Below are positions 1 to 6,037 of a DNA stretch of 7,373 bases, piece by piece. Origin of the DNA: Bacillota bacterium (lineage in GTDB: Bacteria; Bacillota; Clostridia; Oscillospirales; Acutalibacteraceae). The translations under genes and the position numbers were made by a program. The DNA is taken from assembly GCA_023397245.1 (NCBI GenBank), contig JAEWUH010000231.1, positions 1 through 7,373 of the forward strand, in the 5' to 3' direction. Each line of letters begins with the position of its first letter. Position 1 is the stretch's first letter. Under the pieces are notes generated by a model. That model was not told the origin of the DNA and ran no database searches. It saw nothing but the letters and a program-made list of their open reading frames with translations.

Positions 1-309
1 TACGGTCAACTATTATTAAGTGACGGATTATCTCAATTTGCTATTGCATCTCATAAAAGTCACGAAGAGATTTTTATTCAGAAATACAAAGTGGTTTCTA
101 TTTATTCGGAGATGCCAGAAAAGTATGTCGTCCTGCTAACAAAATATGGTTTGCACAAAACTGACCATTTGATAACTGCTTGGAATACTTTTTCACAAGA
201 TTATCCCGGTGAATGCCGCAGAATCTGTATTGAGGGCCTTGACGAGTATAATGTGGTAGATATATTAAAAAAGCAAGGAATGTATCGTGCAAAAATAATT
301 GAAGACTAA
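1..309 (+). CDS. C-terminal part of an uncharacterised protein (5' end outside the window)
   Basis: The reading frame is open from base 1 to the TAA at 307-309 and gives 102 residues. The GTG at 91 is an internal valine, not the start, because in-frame coding continues upstream with no Shine-Dalgarno before 91. The piece is soluble and mixed in charge, has no membrane segment, and ends KKQGMYRAKIIED. A repeated-looking pattern of short beta-like stretches and helices (LTKYGLHKTDHLITAW, then RRICIEGLDEYNVVDILKK) suggests a small alpha/beta domain. I do not recognise the family and assign no function. A strong terminator about 110 bases downstream (422-453) ends its transcription unit. Whether it belongs with the genes to its right is unknown; the separate promoter at 555-560 suggests not. 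Confidence 0.7.
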   Translation, partial: YGQLLLSDGLSQFAIASHKSHEEIFIQKYKVVSIYSEMPEKYVVLLTKYGLHKTDHLITAWNTFSQDYPGECRRICIEGLDEYNVVDILKKQGMYRAKIIED

Positions 310-393
310 TATCTATAAAATATATTTTATATAAGAAAATATAAATACTGCTTGCTGACTGCCTGCAAACTATTGATATTATTTGCTTTCTCC

Positions 394-517
394 AAGTCCT
401 ATAATTTCACTCCGACCATTGAAAAGGCCGTCGATAAAAATCGACGGCCTTTTACTATACCTGTATTCATGCGGGCTCGTGGGCGGTGGATTTGGTAGAA
501 GTCCTATAATTACACTC
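394..517 (+). repeat. 19-bp direct repeat pair around the terminator
   Basis: AAGTCCTATAATTTCACTC at 394-412 recurs as AAGTCCTATAATTACACTC at 499-517, with one mismatch and a 105-bp offset. The pair brackets the 422-453 terminator. Each copy contains TATAAT but no good -35 lies upstream, so I do not call promoters. It may be a duplicated intergenic segment or a recombination scar. Confidence 0.6.
422..453 (+). terminator. Rho-independent terminator after the first gene
   Basis: AAGGCCGTCGAT (424-435) pairs perfectly with ATCGACGGCCTT (440-451) around an AAAA loop. Two more A-T pairs at the base (422-423 with 452-453) give 14 bp in all. The stem is GC-rich and is followed by a short T run on the plus strand. 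The A run on the left means it could also act on minus-strand transcripts, but no minus-strand gene is nearby. It lies about 110 bases after the stop codon of the first gene. Confidence 0.85.
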
Positions 518-532
518 GAAAGCAAAACCGAA

Positions 533-560
533 TGGCAGGATCTGCTTAAAGTGATATAAT
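533..560 (+). promoter_or_regulatory. Extended -10 promoter of the frameshifted gene
   Basis: TGATATAAT at 552-560 is a full extended -10 (TG-N-TATAAT, hexamer 555-560). The best -35 candidate, TGGCAG at 533-538 with a 16-bp spacer, is weak, which is common when the TG extension is present. Transcription would start near 567, leaving a leader of about 25 bases with a GGGGG Shine-Dalgarno at 582-586 before the ATG at 591. Confidence 0.6.
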
Positions 561-590
561 AGTTCTATCAAACAAATTGTTGGGGGAAAA

Positions 591-1809
591 ATGATGGGAT
601 ATGCCGCGATTCAGATGTAATTGAAGAAGTTCAAGAACTACTTCCTGACATGGAAGAAGAGGAAGCTTTGTGTTACCTACACGAGAGTGTCGGCGGTATG
701 AAGCCCCGTCCACAAAATGATTATTATGAAATTGGGTATCCTGCGAAATTCGAAAAACTGCTTGATGCGCCAAATTCCAAAATTCTTAATATTATCCGAC
801 ACGGTTCATTTGCTAGAAACGCTTTGCTAAGCGATGAAACCATTATTTCTGAATTGCGAGGTGAGGATGGTTCCACCGGACAAAGATTCAAGAAAAAACT
901 CTCTGTCAATAATACCGCACATATAAAGACACTCAAGAGTGAAATTTCGTCTTGTTTGTCTGAAAACCCCATATGGAAAGCTCATATACTCAGGATTATT
1001 GAGGAAATCCAAGTGGAATTTCCGGATTCGGAAATTGACATATCAATTTACAACCCGTGCACTGGAGTATTTACGATCTATTATGCAACAACAAGGGAAG
1101 ACGGTCTCCTGTATATACCCTCTTATCACATTATTGTTCATAATCCCAATGATGTCCGAACGTATTTCGGTGCACTCGAAAACACAGGAAAGGCGTTGTC
1201 ATTTCCAAAAGTGCTGAAAAAATACTATGATGGAAATTTAGATGCTTTGTTACTCGCGGCCACATGGGGCGGGAAAGAATCGCGAGATAGCGACATTATC
1301 GAAGATTTGGGCATGCAATATCGTTCTTTCCGTTGCGATAAAGTGGACAAAGAAAACATTTTTTTCAAGCTTCGTGATGAGAAATGGCGTACTTGTGAGC
1401 CAACCGATATGATCACCCTATTTTCTGAATACGTAGAGGCAAACAAAAAATTAGTTCTACAAATCAATACCAAAATACAACCACGTGATAAAGGTGCTTT
1501 TTTTGACTCGGGTTCGTCCACACTGTCGCTAGATGAATTAGTTGACATGAATTTCGCGAAAAAGAAAACCGATATTTTGAAGACGCTCCTGCTGAATGCG
1601 ATATTTGTCACTGCTCGTTTGAAGACGAAAAATACATGATTGACGGCAAGTTGCAGGATCATGGCGCATGGGCTTGCATGTGTGCAGATTGTTTTAGATT
1701 TTTCGGAGAAGGTATCGCATGGGGGCAGGGGCAACTATATCTACGCACTCCTCACGGTTGGTTGTTAGTTGGCGGTTCTATTGATGATTCTGATATGGAA
1801 GACCTCTAA
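591..1809 (+). pseudogene. Uncharacterised protein with C-terminal CxxC-type domain, interrupted by two -1 frameshifts
   Basis: The GGGGG ribosome binding site at 582-586 fits the ATG at 591, yet that frame stops at 618-620 after nine codons. The long open frame starts instead just after the G run at 596-598; restoring one G gives MMGICRDSDVIEEVQELLPD and runs straight into the main body. The ATG at 650 has no Shine-Dalgarno and lies inside this continuous coding stretch. The main frame ends at 1637-1639, but one base earlier in phase, from the A-rich run at 1559-1568, coding continues to TAA at 1807-1809. That tail carries ECDIC, then WACMCADC, then GIAWGQGQLY and GWLLVGG: a small Cys-rich, probably zinc-binding domain. 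Restoring one base at each site gives 1221 nt, a whole 407 codons including stop. The N-terminal 300 residues are mainly soluble and not recognised. This could be a decayed gene, a sequence with homopolymer errors, or, less likely, a programmed shift at the second site (G AAA AAG, 1558-1564). Confidence 0.75.
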
Positions 1810-1830
1810 ATAATAGAAAGATATAAGGCG

Positions 1831-1968
1831 ATGTTTCCATTATTATTTATTGTGTCACTATCGAGACTGGGAGAATACATTTTTGTGTACCTTCTAATGA
1901 TGGTGCTGATTGCGATAAAAAAAGGAATATTGACAAATCGACATTCTCGGCGCATACTACTAATATAA
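1831..1968 (+). CDS. Possible 45-residue hydrophobic peptide (doubtful)
   Basis: ATG at 1831 opens a 45-codon frame whose residues 1-30 are strongly hydrophobic (MFPLLFIVSL, then YIFVYLLMMVLIAI) and whose tail is basic (KK, then NRHSRR). That arrangement is seen in small membrane peptides and type I toxins. Against it: the only Shine-Dalgarno-like bases (AAGG, 1825-1828) sit two bases from the ATG, too close, and the frame runs through the promoter of the next gene pair. AT-rich spacer DNA often yields hydrophobic frames by chance. It fills most of the 209-bp gap between the frameshifted gene and abiEi. Confidence 0.15.
   Translation: MFPLLFIVSLSRLGEYIFVYLLMMVLIAIKKGILTNRHSRRILLI
1930..1958 (+). 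promoter_or_regulatory. Promoter of the abiE operon
   Basis: A perfect -35 TTGACA (1930-1935) is separated by 17 bp from CATACT (1953-1958), a 4-of-6 match to the -10 consensus. Transcription would start near 1965, exactly where the inverted repeats begin, leaving a leader of about 54 bases before the abiEi ATG. Confidence 0.6.
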
Positions 1969-2006
1969 CTTAATCCGCTTATCAATAAGTAATTATAAAA
2001 GTTATA
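1964..2006. promoter_or_regulatory. Nested inverted repeats, candidate AbiEi operator
   Basis: TATAACTT (1964-1971) is the exact reverse complement of AAGTTATA (1999-2006). Between them lies CTTAT-CA-ATAAG (1978-1989), a second perfect inverted repeat. Both sit between the presumed start of transcription and the Shine-Dalgarno (AGAGGA, 2006-2011). Studied AbiEi antitoxins repress their own operon by binding inverted repeats in the promoter region, so this is the natural candidate site. Assignment to AbiEi is inference; AT-rich DNA can produce short inverted repeats by chance. Confidence 0.45.
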
Positions 2007-2018
2007 GAGGAACATCGT

Positions 2019-2618
2019 ATGCGTTCTATAAATGAGATTGAAAAAATATTTGCTGACCATGATGGGATGATGCGCACCGCTGAACTTTCTGAGTCCAGAG
2101 TCTATTATTCTGACGTTCAAAAACTTATCGGAGATGGATATATTGAAAAAATTCGGTATGGTTATTATCAATGGATAGATCCCAATAATTCTAGTGAAGT
2201 GATTGTGGTTAACAGGCTGTTTCCTGATGGAATCTTTTGTATGAATACCGCACTATTCTATCATGGTTACAGTGACCGCAATCCTTTGGAGTGGCATATT
2301 GCTGTAAGTAAGGATTCCGGCAAGTCGAGGTTTAAAACGAATTATCCATTTGTAAAGCCATATTATGTGGAGCCTTCACTGTTGGAAATTGGTTTGACTG
2401 CTGGAGAGATAGATGGGAATTCAGTAAGAATTTATGACAAGGAAAGAACGATTTGCGATTGTATGCGCTATGCACGTAAGATGGACAAGGAAATTTTTAA
2501 TAAAGCTGTGCGAAGCTATGTGGTTGACACCCAAAAGAACATTCCTCACCTTATGTATTATGCGAAGCAGCTGCGGGTAACCAAACGAGTAAGGGATTTG
2601 ATAGGAGTGTGGCTGTAA
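2019..2618 (+). CDS. abiEi: AbiEi-family antitoxin / autorepressor
   Basis: This 199-residue protein has the layout of AbiEi-type antitoxins. Residues about 1-52 form a winged helix-turn-helix: a short helix, then MMRTAELSES, then YYSDVQKLIGDGYIEKIRYGYYQW with the wing. A C-terminal antitoxin domain follows, with the family-typical stretch RIYDKERTICDCMRY (residues 137-151) and a helical tail. Family members neutralise the AbiEii toxin without stable complex formation (type IV) and repress the shared promoter. The start is backed by AGAGGA at 2006-2011, seven bases before the ATG. The stop codon overlaps the next gene's start by one base (TAATG), so the two are translationally coupled. No lesion is visible. 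The antitoxin call rests on both its own pattern and the toxin next to it. Confidence 0.88.
   Translation: MRSINEIEKIFADHDGMMRTAELSESRVYYSDVQKLIGDGYIEKIRYGYYQWIDPNNSSEVIVVNRLFPDGIFCMNTALFYHGYSDRNPLEWHIAVSKDSGKSRFKTNYPFVKPYYVEPSLLEIGLTAGEIDGNSVRIYDKERTICDCMRYARKMDKEIFNKAVRSYVVDTQKNIPHLMYYAKQLRVTKRVRDLIGVWL
2603..2607 (+). promoter_or_regulatory. Ribosome binding site that sets the abiEii start
   Basis: AGGAG at 2603-2607 lies inside the end of abiEi. It is ten bases from the ATG at 2618 but only one base from the GTG at 2609, so the ATG is the workable start. This yields a one-base stop/start overlap. Confidence 0.65.
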
Positions 2619-3526
2619 TGCCGGATATTGGAGCGTCTATTCTGGCTAAACTACGAAACAAAGCAAAGGCTTCCGGCGTCAGTTATCAGCAGTGTTTGCA
2701 GTTGTTTTTTCAGGAAGAATTCTTGCGGCGGTTATCCAAGTCTTCCTATGCAGAAAATTTGGTGCTTAAGGGCGGTTTGTTTATCTATACGCTAACAAAT
2801 TTTGAAAGCCGCGCAACAGTGGACATTGATTTCCTTTTACGTTATTTACCCAATGATTTAGACAATATGAACCGGATCATACAGGGCATTCTTAATACCT
2901 CTACAGGGAATGATTTTATTCAGCTTGAAGCAAAAGGGGCAGAACCGATTGCTCTTCAAAGAAAATACAATGGCATTAGCACGCAAATTATTGGAAAAAT
3001 CAAAAATGTACGGGTTCCATTCAATGTAGATATCGGCGTAGGGGATATCATTGTACCAAGGTCGGAGAAAAGAAAAATACAAACTCAGTTAGCGGATTTT
3101 GAAGCCCCTGAAATTTCAACGTATTCTTTGGAAAGCACAATAGCTGAAAAATTTGATGCAATACTTCAACGGTTCGAGCTTACAGGACGCATGAAAGACT
3201 TTTACGATATTTACTATCTGGCACATACTTTTGATTTTGACGGACGTAAGTTGCAGGAAGCAATCATTCAGACGTTGCAAAATCGCGGAACGCCTTATGA
3301 AAAAGATAGCTTTGCCCGAGTAGTGCAGCTTGCGGATGATGAAGATATGAAAATTAAGTGGCGCTATTTTTTGAAAAATATCCATTTAAAAGATTTGTCG
3401 TTTGAAGTTGTCATGAAAACAATCGCTGATTTTCTGCAACCAATTTATAAGGCGCTCGTGACTGAAGATGAGATTTTGCAAAAGTGGGATTGTCAAAAGC
3501 AGGAGTGGGCTATTAAAACCTCTTGA
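2618..3526 (+). CDS. abiEii: AbiEii-family nucleotidyltransferase toxin
   Basis: The 302-residue product matches the AbiEii/AbiGii toxin family of DNA polymerase beta-like nucleotidyltransferases. Visible motifs in order are LKGG (residues 50-53), the metal-binding pair in TVDIDF (D69, D71), a third likely acidic residue in FNVDIG (D138), and the family signature AEKFDAILQRF...RMKDFYDIYYL with K178, R185, R191, K193, D194 and D197. All expected catalytic positions appear present, so the toxin should be active. Family toxins are bacteriostatic; the mycobacterial MenT relatives add nucleotides to tRNA acceptor ends, and the lactococcal AbiE system aborts phage infection. The target here is unknown. 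It is coupled to abiEi through TAATG. No clear terminator follows directly; the nearest strong hairpin is at 3698-3751. Confidence 0.9.
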   Translation: MPDIGASILAKLRNKAKASGVSYQQCLQLFFQEEFLRRLSKSSYAENLVLKGGLFIYTLTNFESRATVDIDFLLRYLPNDLDNMNRIIQGILNTSTGNDFIQLEAKGAEPIALQRKYNGISTQIIGKIKNVRVPFNVDIGVGDIIVPRSEKRKIQTQLADFEAPEISTYSLESTIAEKFDAILQRFELTGRMKDFYDIYYLAHTFDFDGRKLQEAIIQTLQNRGTPYEKDSFARVVQLADDEDMKIKWRYFLKNIHLKDLSFEVVMKTIADFLQPIYKALVTEDEILQKWDCQKQEWAIKTS

Positions 3527-3641
3527 GAAAAACATTAATTATTTTAATGCAACAAATAACCATATTGTAATTTTCCCCAGTGCTTATCGATTAGTGTTAA
3601 ATTCAGTGTCAAAAATGAAAATCCTAGTTGGCTCTAGGACA
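3527..3641. other. Non-coding spacer after abiEii
   Basis: No gene is supported here. The only structure I see is a 6-bp hairpin, TCCTAG (3622-3627) with CTAGGA (3634-3639) around a TTGGCT loop, just before the tRNA-like piece. There is no T run after it, so it is not a terminator. Confidence 0.5.
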
Positions 3642-3697
3642 AAATGGTCAGAAAACTTAGCCTCCCAAGCTAAGGACGCGGGTTCTCACCCATCGTA
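3642..3697 (+). tRNA. Decayed tRNA-Gly(CCC)-like fragment (pseudo-tRNA)
   Basis: An intact anticodon arm is present: TTAGC (3657-3661), loop CTCCCAA (3662-3668) with anticodon CCC at 3664-3666, and GCTAA (3669-3673). Upstream AAATGGTCAGAA resembles a glycine tRNA D-loop, and downstream GCGGGTTC (3678-3685) resembles the T arm, followed by CCCATC. The rest is broken: the T loop is one base short with a stem mismatch, the 3' acceptor strand is truncated, and no complementary 5' acceptor strand exists. It therefore cannot fold as a working tRNA. Such pieces can be left by integrative elements that recombine at tRNA genes. The CCA at 3698-3700 belongs to the adjoining palindrome and may be chance. 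Confidence 0.5.
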
Positions 3698-3760
3698 CCA
3701 TACATAGAGATAGGCACGCCTCAAAAGAGGCGTGCCTATCTCTATGTATGGCTTCTCACC
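3683..3760. repeat. 8-bp direct repeats flanking the palindrome
   Basis: TTCTCACC occurs at 3683-3690 and again at 3753-3760, closely bracketing the perfect hairpin, and the flanking G extends the match (GGTTCTCACC versus GCTTCTCACC). It has the look of a target-site duplication, although the left copy lies seven bases from the palindrome and the right copy one base. Confidence 0.45.
3698..3751. repeat. Perfect 25-bp-stem palindrome with AAAA loop
   Basis: Bases 3698-3722 are the exact reverse complement of 3727-3751, separated by AAAA (3723-3726). The inner part, GGCACGCCTC with GAGGCGTGCC, is GC-rich; the outer part is AT-rich. No T run follows on either strand, so a simple Rho-independent terminator is not the obvious reading, though it could still stop or stabilise the abiE transcript. 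The perfection of all 25 pairs points to a recent or selected structure, such as a miniature inverted-repeat element or a dispersed palindrome. Confidence 0.85.
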
Positions 3761-3907
3761 TTGATAAGACCGGAAGTGCAACTGGGGTTTATGTGAATTT
3801 ATGTCTTTCATTGTAAAGATCTCCTCAATATTTTTAGGTTGGCAGACCGCAACTTTAATATATCGGGGAGCTTTATTTTTGTCCATAACTTAAGCTTTTT
3901 ACCATTG

Positions 3908-3952
3908 AAAAAGAAGCGGTAGTATCGTTATGCGTTACTACCGCTTCTTTTT
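3908..3952. terminator. Bidirectional terminator between the accessory region and the gntR gene
   Basis: AAAAAGAAGCGGTAGTA (3908-3924) pairs perfectly over 17 bp with TACTACCGCTTCTTTTT (3936-3952) around an 11-base loop. The A run on one side and T run on the other allow function on both strands. It lies 34 bases past the stop of the minus-strand gntR gene, whose transcript it should end, and would also shield that gene from plus-strand traffic. Confidence 0.85.
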
Positions 3953-3986
3953 GACAAGTATGGTTATAGTTTGCCGGTAACAACAG

Positions 3987-4682
3987 TCATTTATTACTAC
4001 ACATACTCTCCAATGTTTTCTGCACATGTTCCCGCATAATGTCCTTTGTCCGTTTAACGTCCCGCGCTTCTATTGATTCCAGCAGCTTTCCATGATAATA
4101 GATGCCAATATCGCTTCCGAGATGCTCTACAATCTGTTCCATAGCAGTGCTCAGTATTTCTTTTAAAATATTGTGGGTGGCAATAATCAGTTCATTCTTG
4201 GTCATTTCAGCAATCTTAAAATGGAAATCCAAATCAAGCTTGGCAAATTGCTGCCGGTCTTTTTCTATTTCAATTTTCCGCATCTCATTGTAGAGTGCTC
4301 TCAGCTGTGCAATTTCCTCCGGAGTCGCCTTTTCAGCGGCAAAGCCCGCGGTTTCGACTTCTACCATCTGCCGAAATTCAAGTACCTGCCGAATGTCGTT
4401 ATCACCTAAATAGGCTATTGGTATAATACCATTCATGATGGGGAAAAGCCTTGCTTCTTTAATATAGGAACCCTCGCCGGAGCGGGTTTCAACCAGCTCA
4501 AGCACGGATAATTTCTGCATTGCCTGCCGCACCGTAATTCTGCTCACCCCAAAACTGGCCGCCAAATCATTTTCAGAGGGCAGTTTCTGGCCAGGCTTCC
4601 AGGCACCCTGTAAAATCTGCTGTTTCATTTGCTCAAACACCTGATCGCTTATTTTCTGGTAGACAATCGGTTTAATTTTCAT
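3987..4682 (-). CDS. GntR-family transcriptional regulator, FadR/FCD subfamily (first copy)
   Basis: The product is 231 residues, typical for the family. Residues about 8-73 form the GntR winged helix-turn-helix, with LPSENDLAASFGVSRITVRQ (34-53) and wing TRSGEGSYI. The C-terminal all-helical FCD effector domain shows the metal-binding pattern D150-x3-H154, then H197 in IYYHGKL and H219 in MREHV. FCD regulators usually bind a carboxylate or sugar acid through this metal. The start is set by GGAGG at 4691-4695 (read on the minus strand), eight bases from the ATG at 4682; the longer frame reaching 4841 lacks such a site and overlaps the upstream gene. It follows the dehydrogenase gene on the same strand after 142 bp and is a clear paralogue of the regulator at the right end of the window (shared LEFR, YYH and DxxFH patterns). 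It probably controls the dehydrogenase locus; the effector is unknown. Confidence 0.92.
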   Translation of the reverse strand: MKIKPIVYQKISDQVFEQMKQQILQGAWKPGQKLPSENDLAASFGVSRITVRQAMQKLSVLELVETRSGEGSYIKEARLFPIMNGIIPIAYLGDNDIRQVLEFRQMVEVETAGFAAEKATPEEIAQLRALYNEMRKIEIEKDRQQFAKLDLDFHFKIAEMTKNELIIATHNILKEILSTAMEQIVEHLGSDIGIYYHGKLLESIEARDVKRTKDIMREHVQKTLESMCSNK

Positions 4683-4690
4683 TGTTATAC

Positions 4691-4695
4691 CCTCC
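4691..4695 (-). promoter_or_regulatory. Ribosome binding site that fixes the first gntR start
   Basis: GGAGG on the minus strand lies eight bases before the ATG at 4682. This rules out the upstream in-frame ATG at 4841, which would also overlap the dehydrogenase stop. Confidence 0.85.
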
Positions 4696-4715
4696 TGCGT
4701 ATCTGCTAATATTAC

Positions 4716-4744
4716 ATTATATATATGATAATACTGCTTGCTTC
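4716..4744 (-). promoter_or_regulatory. Weak candidate promoter for the first gntR gene
   Basis: On the minus strand a perfect TATAAT occupies 4721-4716, but the -35 position (4739-4744, GAAGCA) matches poorly and there is no TG extension. The gene may rely partly on read-through from the dehydrogenase. The rest of the 142-bp gap holds a short palindrome, AACAG-G-CTGTT. Confidence 0.3.
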
Positions 4745-4824
4745 GACATATTGCAACAGGCTGTTTCATAACAACGCAACCGAATGCCAATATCGATTTA
4801 GGCCGAAAAACTATGTATTGCAGC

Positions 4825-5850
4825 TTAAGAATCCACAACAACCACCTTGATTAACTCACCTGGGTTATGCGCCAGTTTATAGAAATAGTCCGGAGCCTCC
4901 GCCAGCGTGATTTCTTTGCTAATAAGCGGAGCAACATTAAGTTTTCCCTCGTTGAGCAGCCCGACGACTGTTTTGAATTCTTCGTAACCGTAAAGGAAAG
5001 AACCGTGAACGGTCAATTCGCGTGTAACAATCTCCTGCATGTTGATCTCTACCATCGGTTTGTTATTGCCGATCCAGACAGCCGTTCCGCCAAAAGCCAG
5101 CGCTGACATTGCCTGTTGTACGGTCGGGGTCGCGCCCACCGCCTCAATCGCCACATCCACACCTTTGCCGTCGGTGTTGGCCAAAATGATTTCTTTAAAA
5201 TCCTGTTTGCTGGGGTTGATAAGCACGTCTGCTCCCATGCTGCGGGCGACCTCTAAACGGGAATCGCTCAAATCGGAAACGAAGATCTTACGGGGATTCT
5301 TCATTTTTACACATGCCAGTGCCAACAGGCCGATTGTTCCGGTACCGACCAGAAGAACATTTTTTCCGCTCAGATCTCCGGCATGCCCCACTCCGCGATA
5401 AGATACAGCCAGCGGCTCCATTAAACTGCCTATTGCATAAGGAACATCGTCCTTTACTGTAAAACAGCATTTTTCAGGTACACAGATATATTCGGCAAAT
5501 GCACCGTCCACATCCAGAACACCGAACGCGCGTTTGTGCAGACACAGATGAACATCACCTCTTTTGCACATTTCGCATTCTCCGCAGAAATCAACCGGAT
5601 AAACCGCTACCTTATCGCCAATCTTACGACTGGATACATCCGTACCCAACGCTACGACCTCGCCGGCGAACTCATGACCCATCATCATAGGCTCAAGCCG
5701 CCGCCCGGTCAAGCCCAGATAACCATGTACGTCGCTGCCGCAGATACCGCAAGCTTTGACTCTCAGCTTAACTTCGCCCTGTTTTGGGGAAACATCAGGA
5801 ACATCCTGATAATTCATTTTATTTGGTCCCTCGTATACAATACCTTTCAT
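4825..5850 (-). CDS. Zinc-dependent medium-chain dehydrogenase, polyol/sugar type
   Basis: The 341-residue product is a full-length medium-chain dehydrogenase/reductase of the sorbitol / galactitol-phosphate / threonine dehydrogenase-like group, oxidising a secondary alcohol with a nicotinamide cofactor in the cytoplasm. Catalytic zinc ligands are visible as C37 (GICGSD), H59-E60 (GHE) and E145 (MEPLAVS). The structural zinc is held by C89, C92, C95 and C103. The Rossmann motif VGTGTIG spans about 168-174, and D193 at the end of the second strand favours NAD over NADP. The start has AGGA at 5859-5862 (minus strand), eight bases upstream. It is the first gene of a minus-strand unit that continues into the FCD regulator, and its promoter carries a GT-N3-AC palindrome, so it is likely induced by a substrate or a related acid. 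Sequence alone cannot name the substrate. Confidence 0.9.
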   Translation of the reverse strand: MKGIVYEGPNKMNYQDVPDVSPKQGEVKLRVKACGICGSDVHGYLGLTGRRLEPMMMGHEFAGEVVALGTDVSSRKIGDKVAVYPVDFCGECEMCKRGDVHLCLHKRAFGVLDVDGAFAEYICVPEKCCFTVKDDVPYAIGSLMEPLAVSYRGVGHAGDLSGKNVLLVGTGTIGLLALACVKMKNPRKIFVSDLSDSRLEVARSMGADVLINPSKQDFKEIILANTDGKGVDVAIEAVGATPTVQQAMSALAFGGTAVWIGNNKPMVEINMQEIVTRELTVHGSFLYGYEEFKTVVGLLNEGKLNVAPLISKEITLAEAPDYFYKLAHNPGELIKVVVVDS

Positions 5851-6031
5851 GCAATTTATCCTTTCGTTTTAAAGGTTCGGGTTTGAAATGAATAATACCG
5901 TTGATAAACCGCGCTGAGAACTGAAAATCCGTTAAGAGCATGCTTGATTGTCACAGTTGATGCTTCACACCACCTTTCCAGGGGTGTATCCTGTTGAACA
6001 GTCTGCCTGACAACCTGTAATACTGCCTGTC
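5851..6031 (-). other. Long 5' leader of the dehydrogenase transcript
   Basis: If transcription starts near 6031, about 180 bases of leader precede the dehydrogenase ATG. A modest hairpin (ACACC with GGTGT) can form in its promoter-proximal half, around 5970-5990. I recognise no riboswitch consensus and no convincing leader peptide; the only clear signal is the Shine-Dalgarno at 5859-5862. Confidence 0.4.
6014..6027. promoter_or_regulatory. Imperfect GntR-type operator at the dehydrogenase promoter
   Basis: CCTGTAATACTGCC matches the left half and centre of the palindrome CCTGT-AAT-ACAGG found upstream of the second gntR gene, with two mismatches in the right half. It keeps the GT-N3-AC core typical of GntR operators. 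It sits ten bases downstream of the dehydrogenase -10, the same geometry as the other two sites. Related CTGCCTGACA and CTGCCTGTCA repeats (6004-6013 and 6024-6033) overlap it. Confidence 0.5.
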
Positions 6032-6037
6032 ATGCAT

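Noticed and set aside
650..652. ATG at 650 as the true start of the frameshifted gene
   Set aside because: No Shine-Dalgarno precedes it and sensible coding continues upstream in the same frame to the G run beside the well-placed ATG at 591.
2609..2617. GTG at 2609 as the abiEii start
   Set aside because: The AGGAG ends one base before it, too close for initiation; the ATG at 2618 has workable spacing and a stop/start overlap.
3468..3707. 79-codon plus-strand frame over the end of abiEii and the tRNA-like piece
   Set aside because: It overlaps abiEii out of frame and its tail is formed by the tRNA remnant; no ribosome binding site.
3686..3886. 66-codon minus-strand frame ending inside the palindrome
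   Set aside because: No Shine-Dalgarno precedes its ATG, the last third is translated palindrome sequence, and no recognisable motif is present.
4683..4841. N-terminal extension of the first gntR gene to an ATG at 4841
   Set aside because: It would overlap the dehydrogenase stop, lacks a Shine-Dalgarno and adds residues not typical of the family, whereas GGAGG fits the ATG at 4682 well.
5536..5886. 116-codon plus-strand frame opposite the dehydrogenase
   Set aside because: It is an antisense shadow of a well-supported gene with all catalytic motifs; no independent start signals.
5851..6031. Riboswitch in the dehydrogenase leader
   Set aside because: I could not match the leader to any known riboswitch core, and the visible hairpin is weak.
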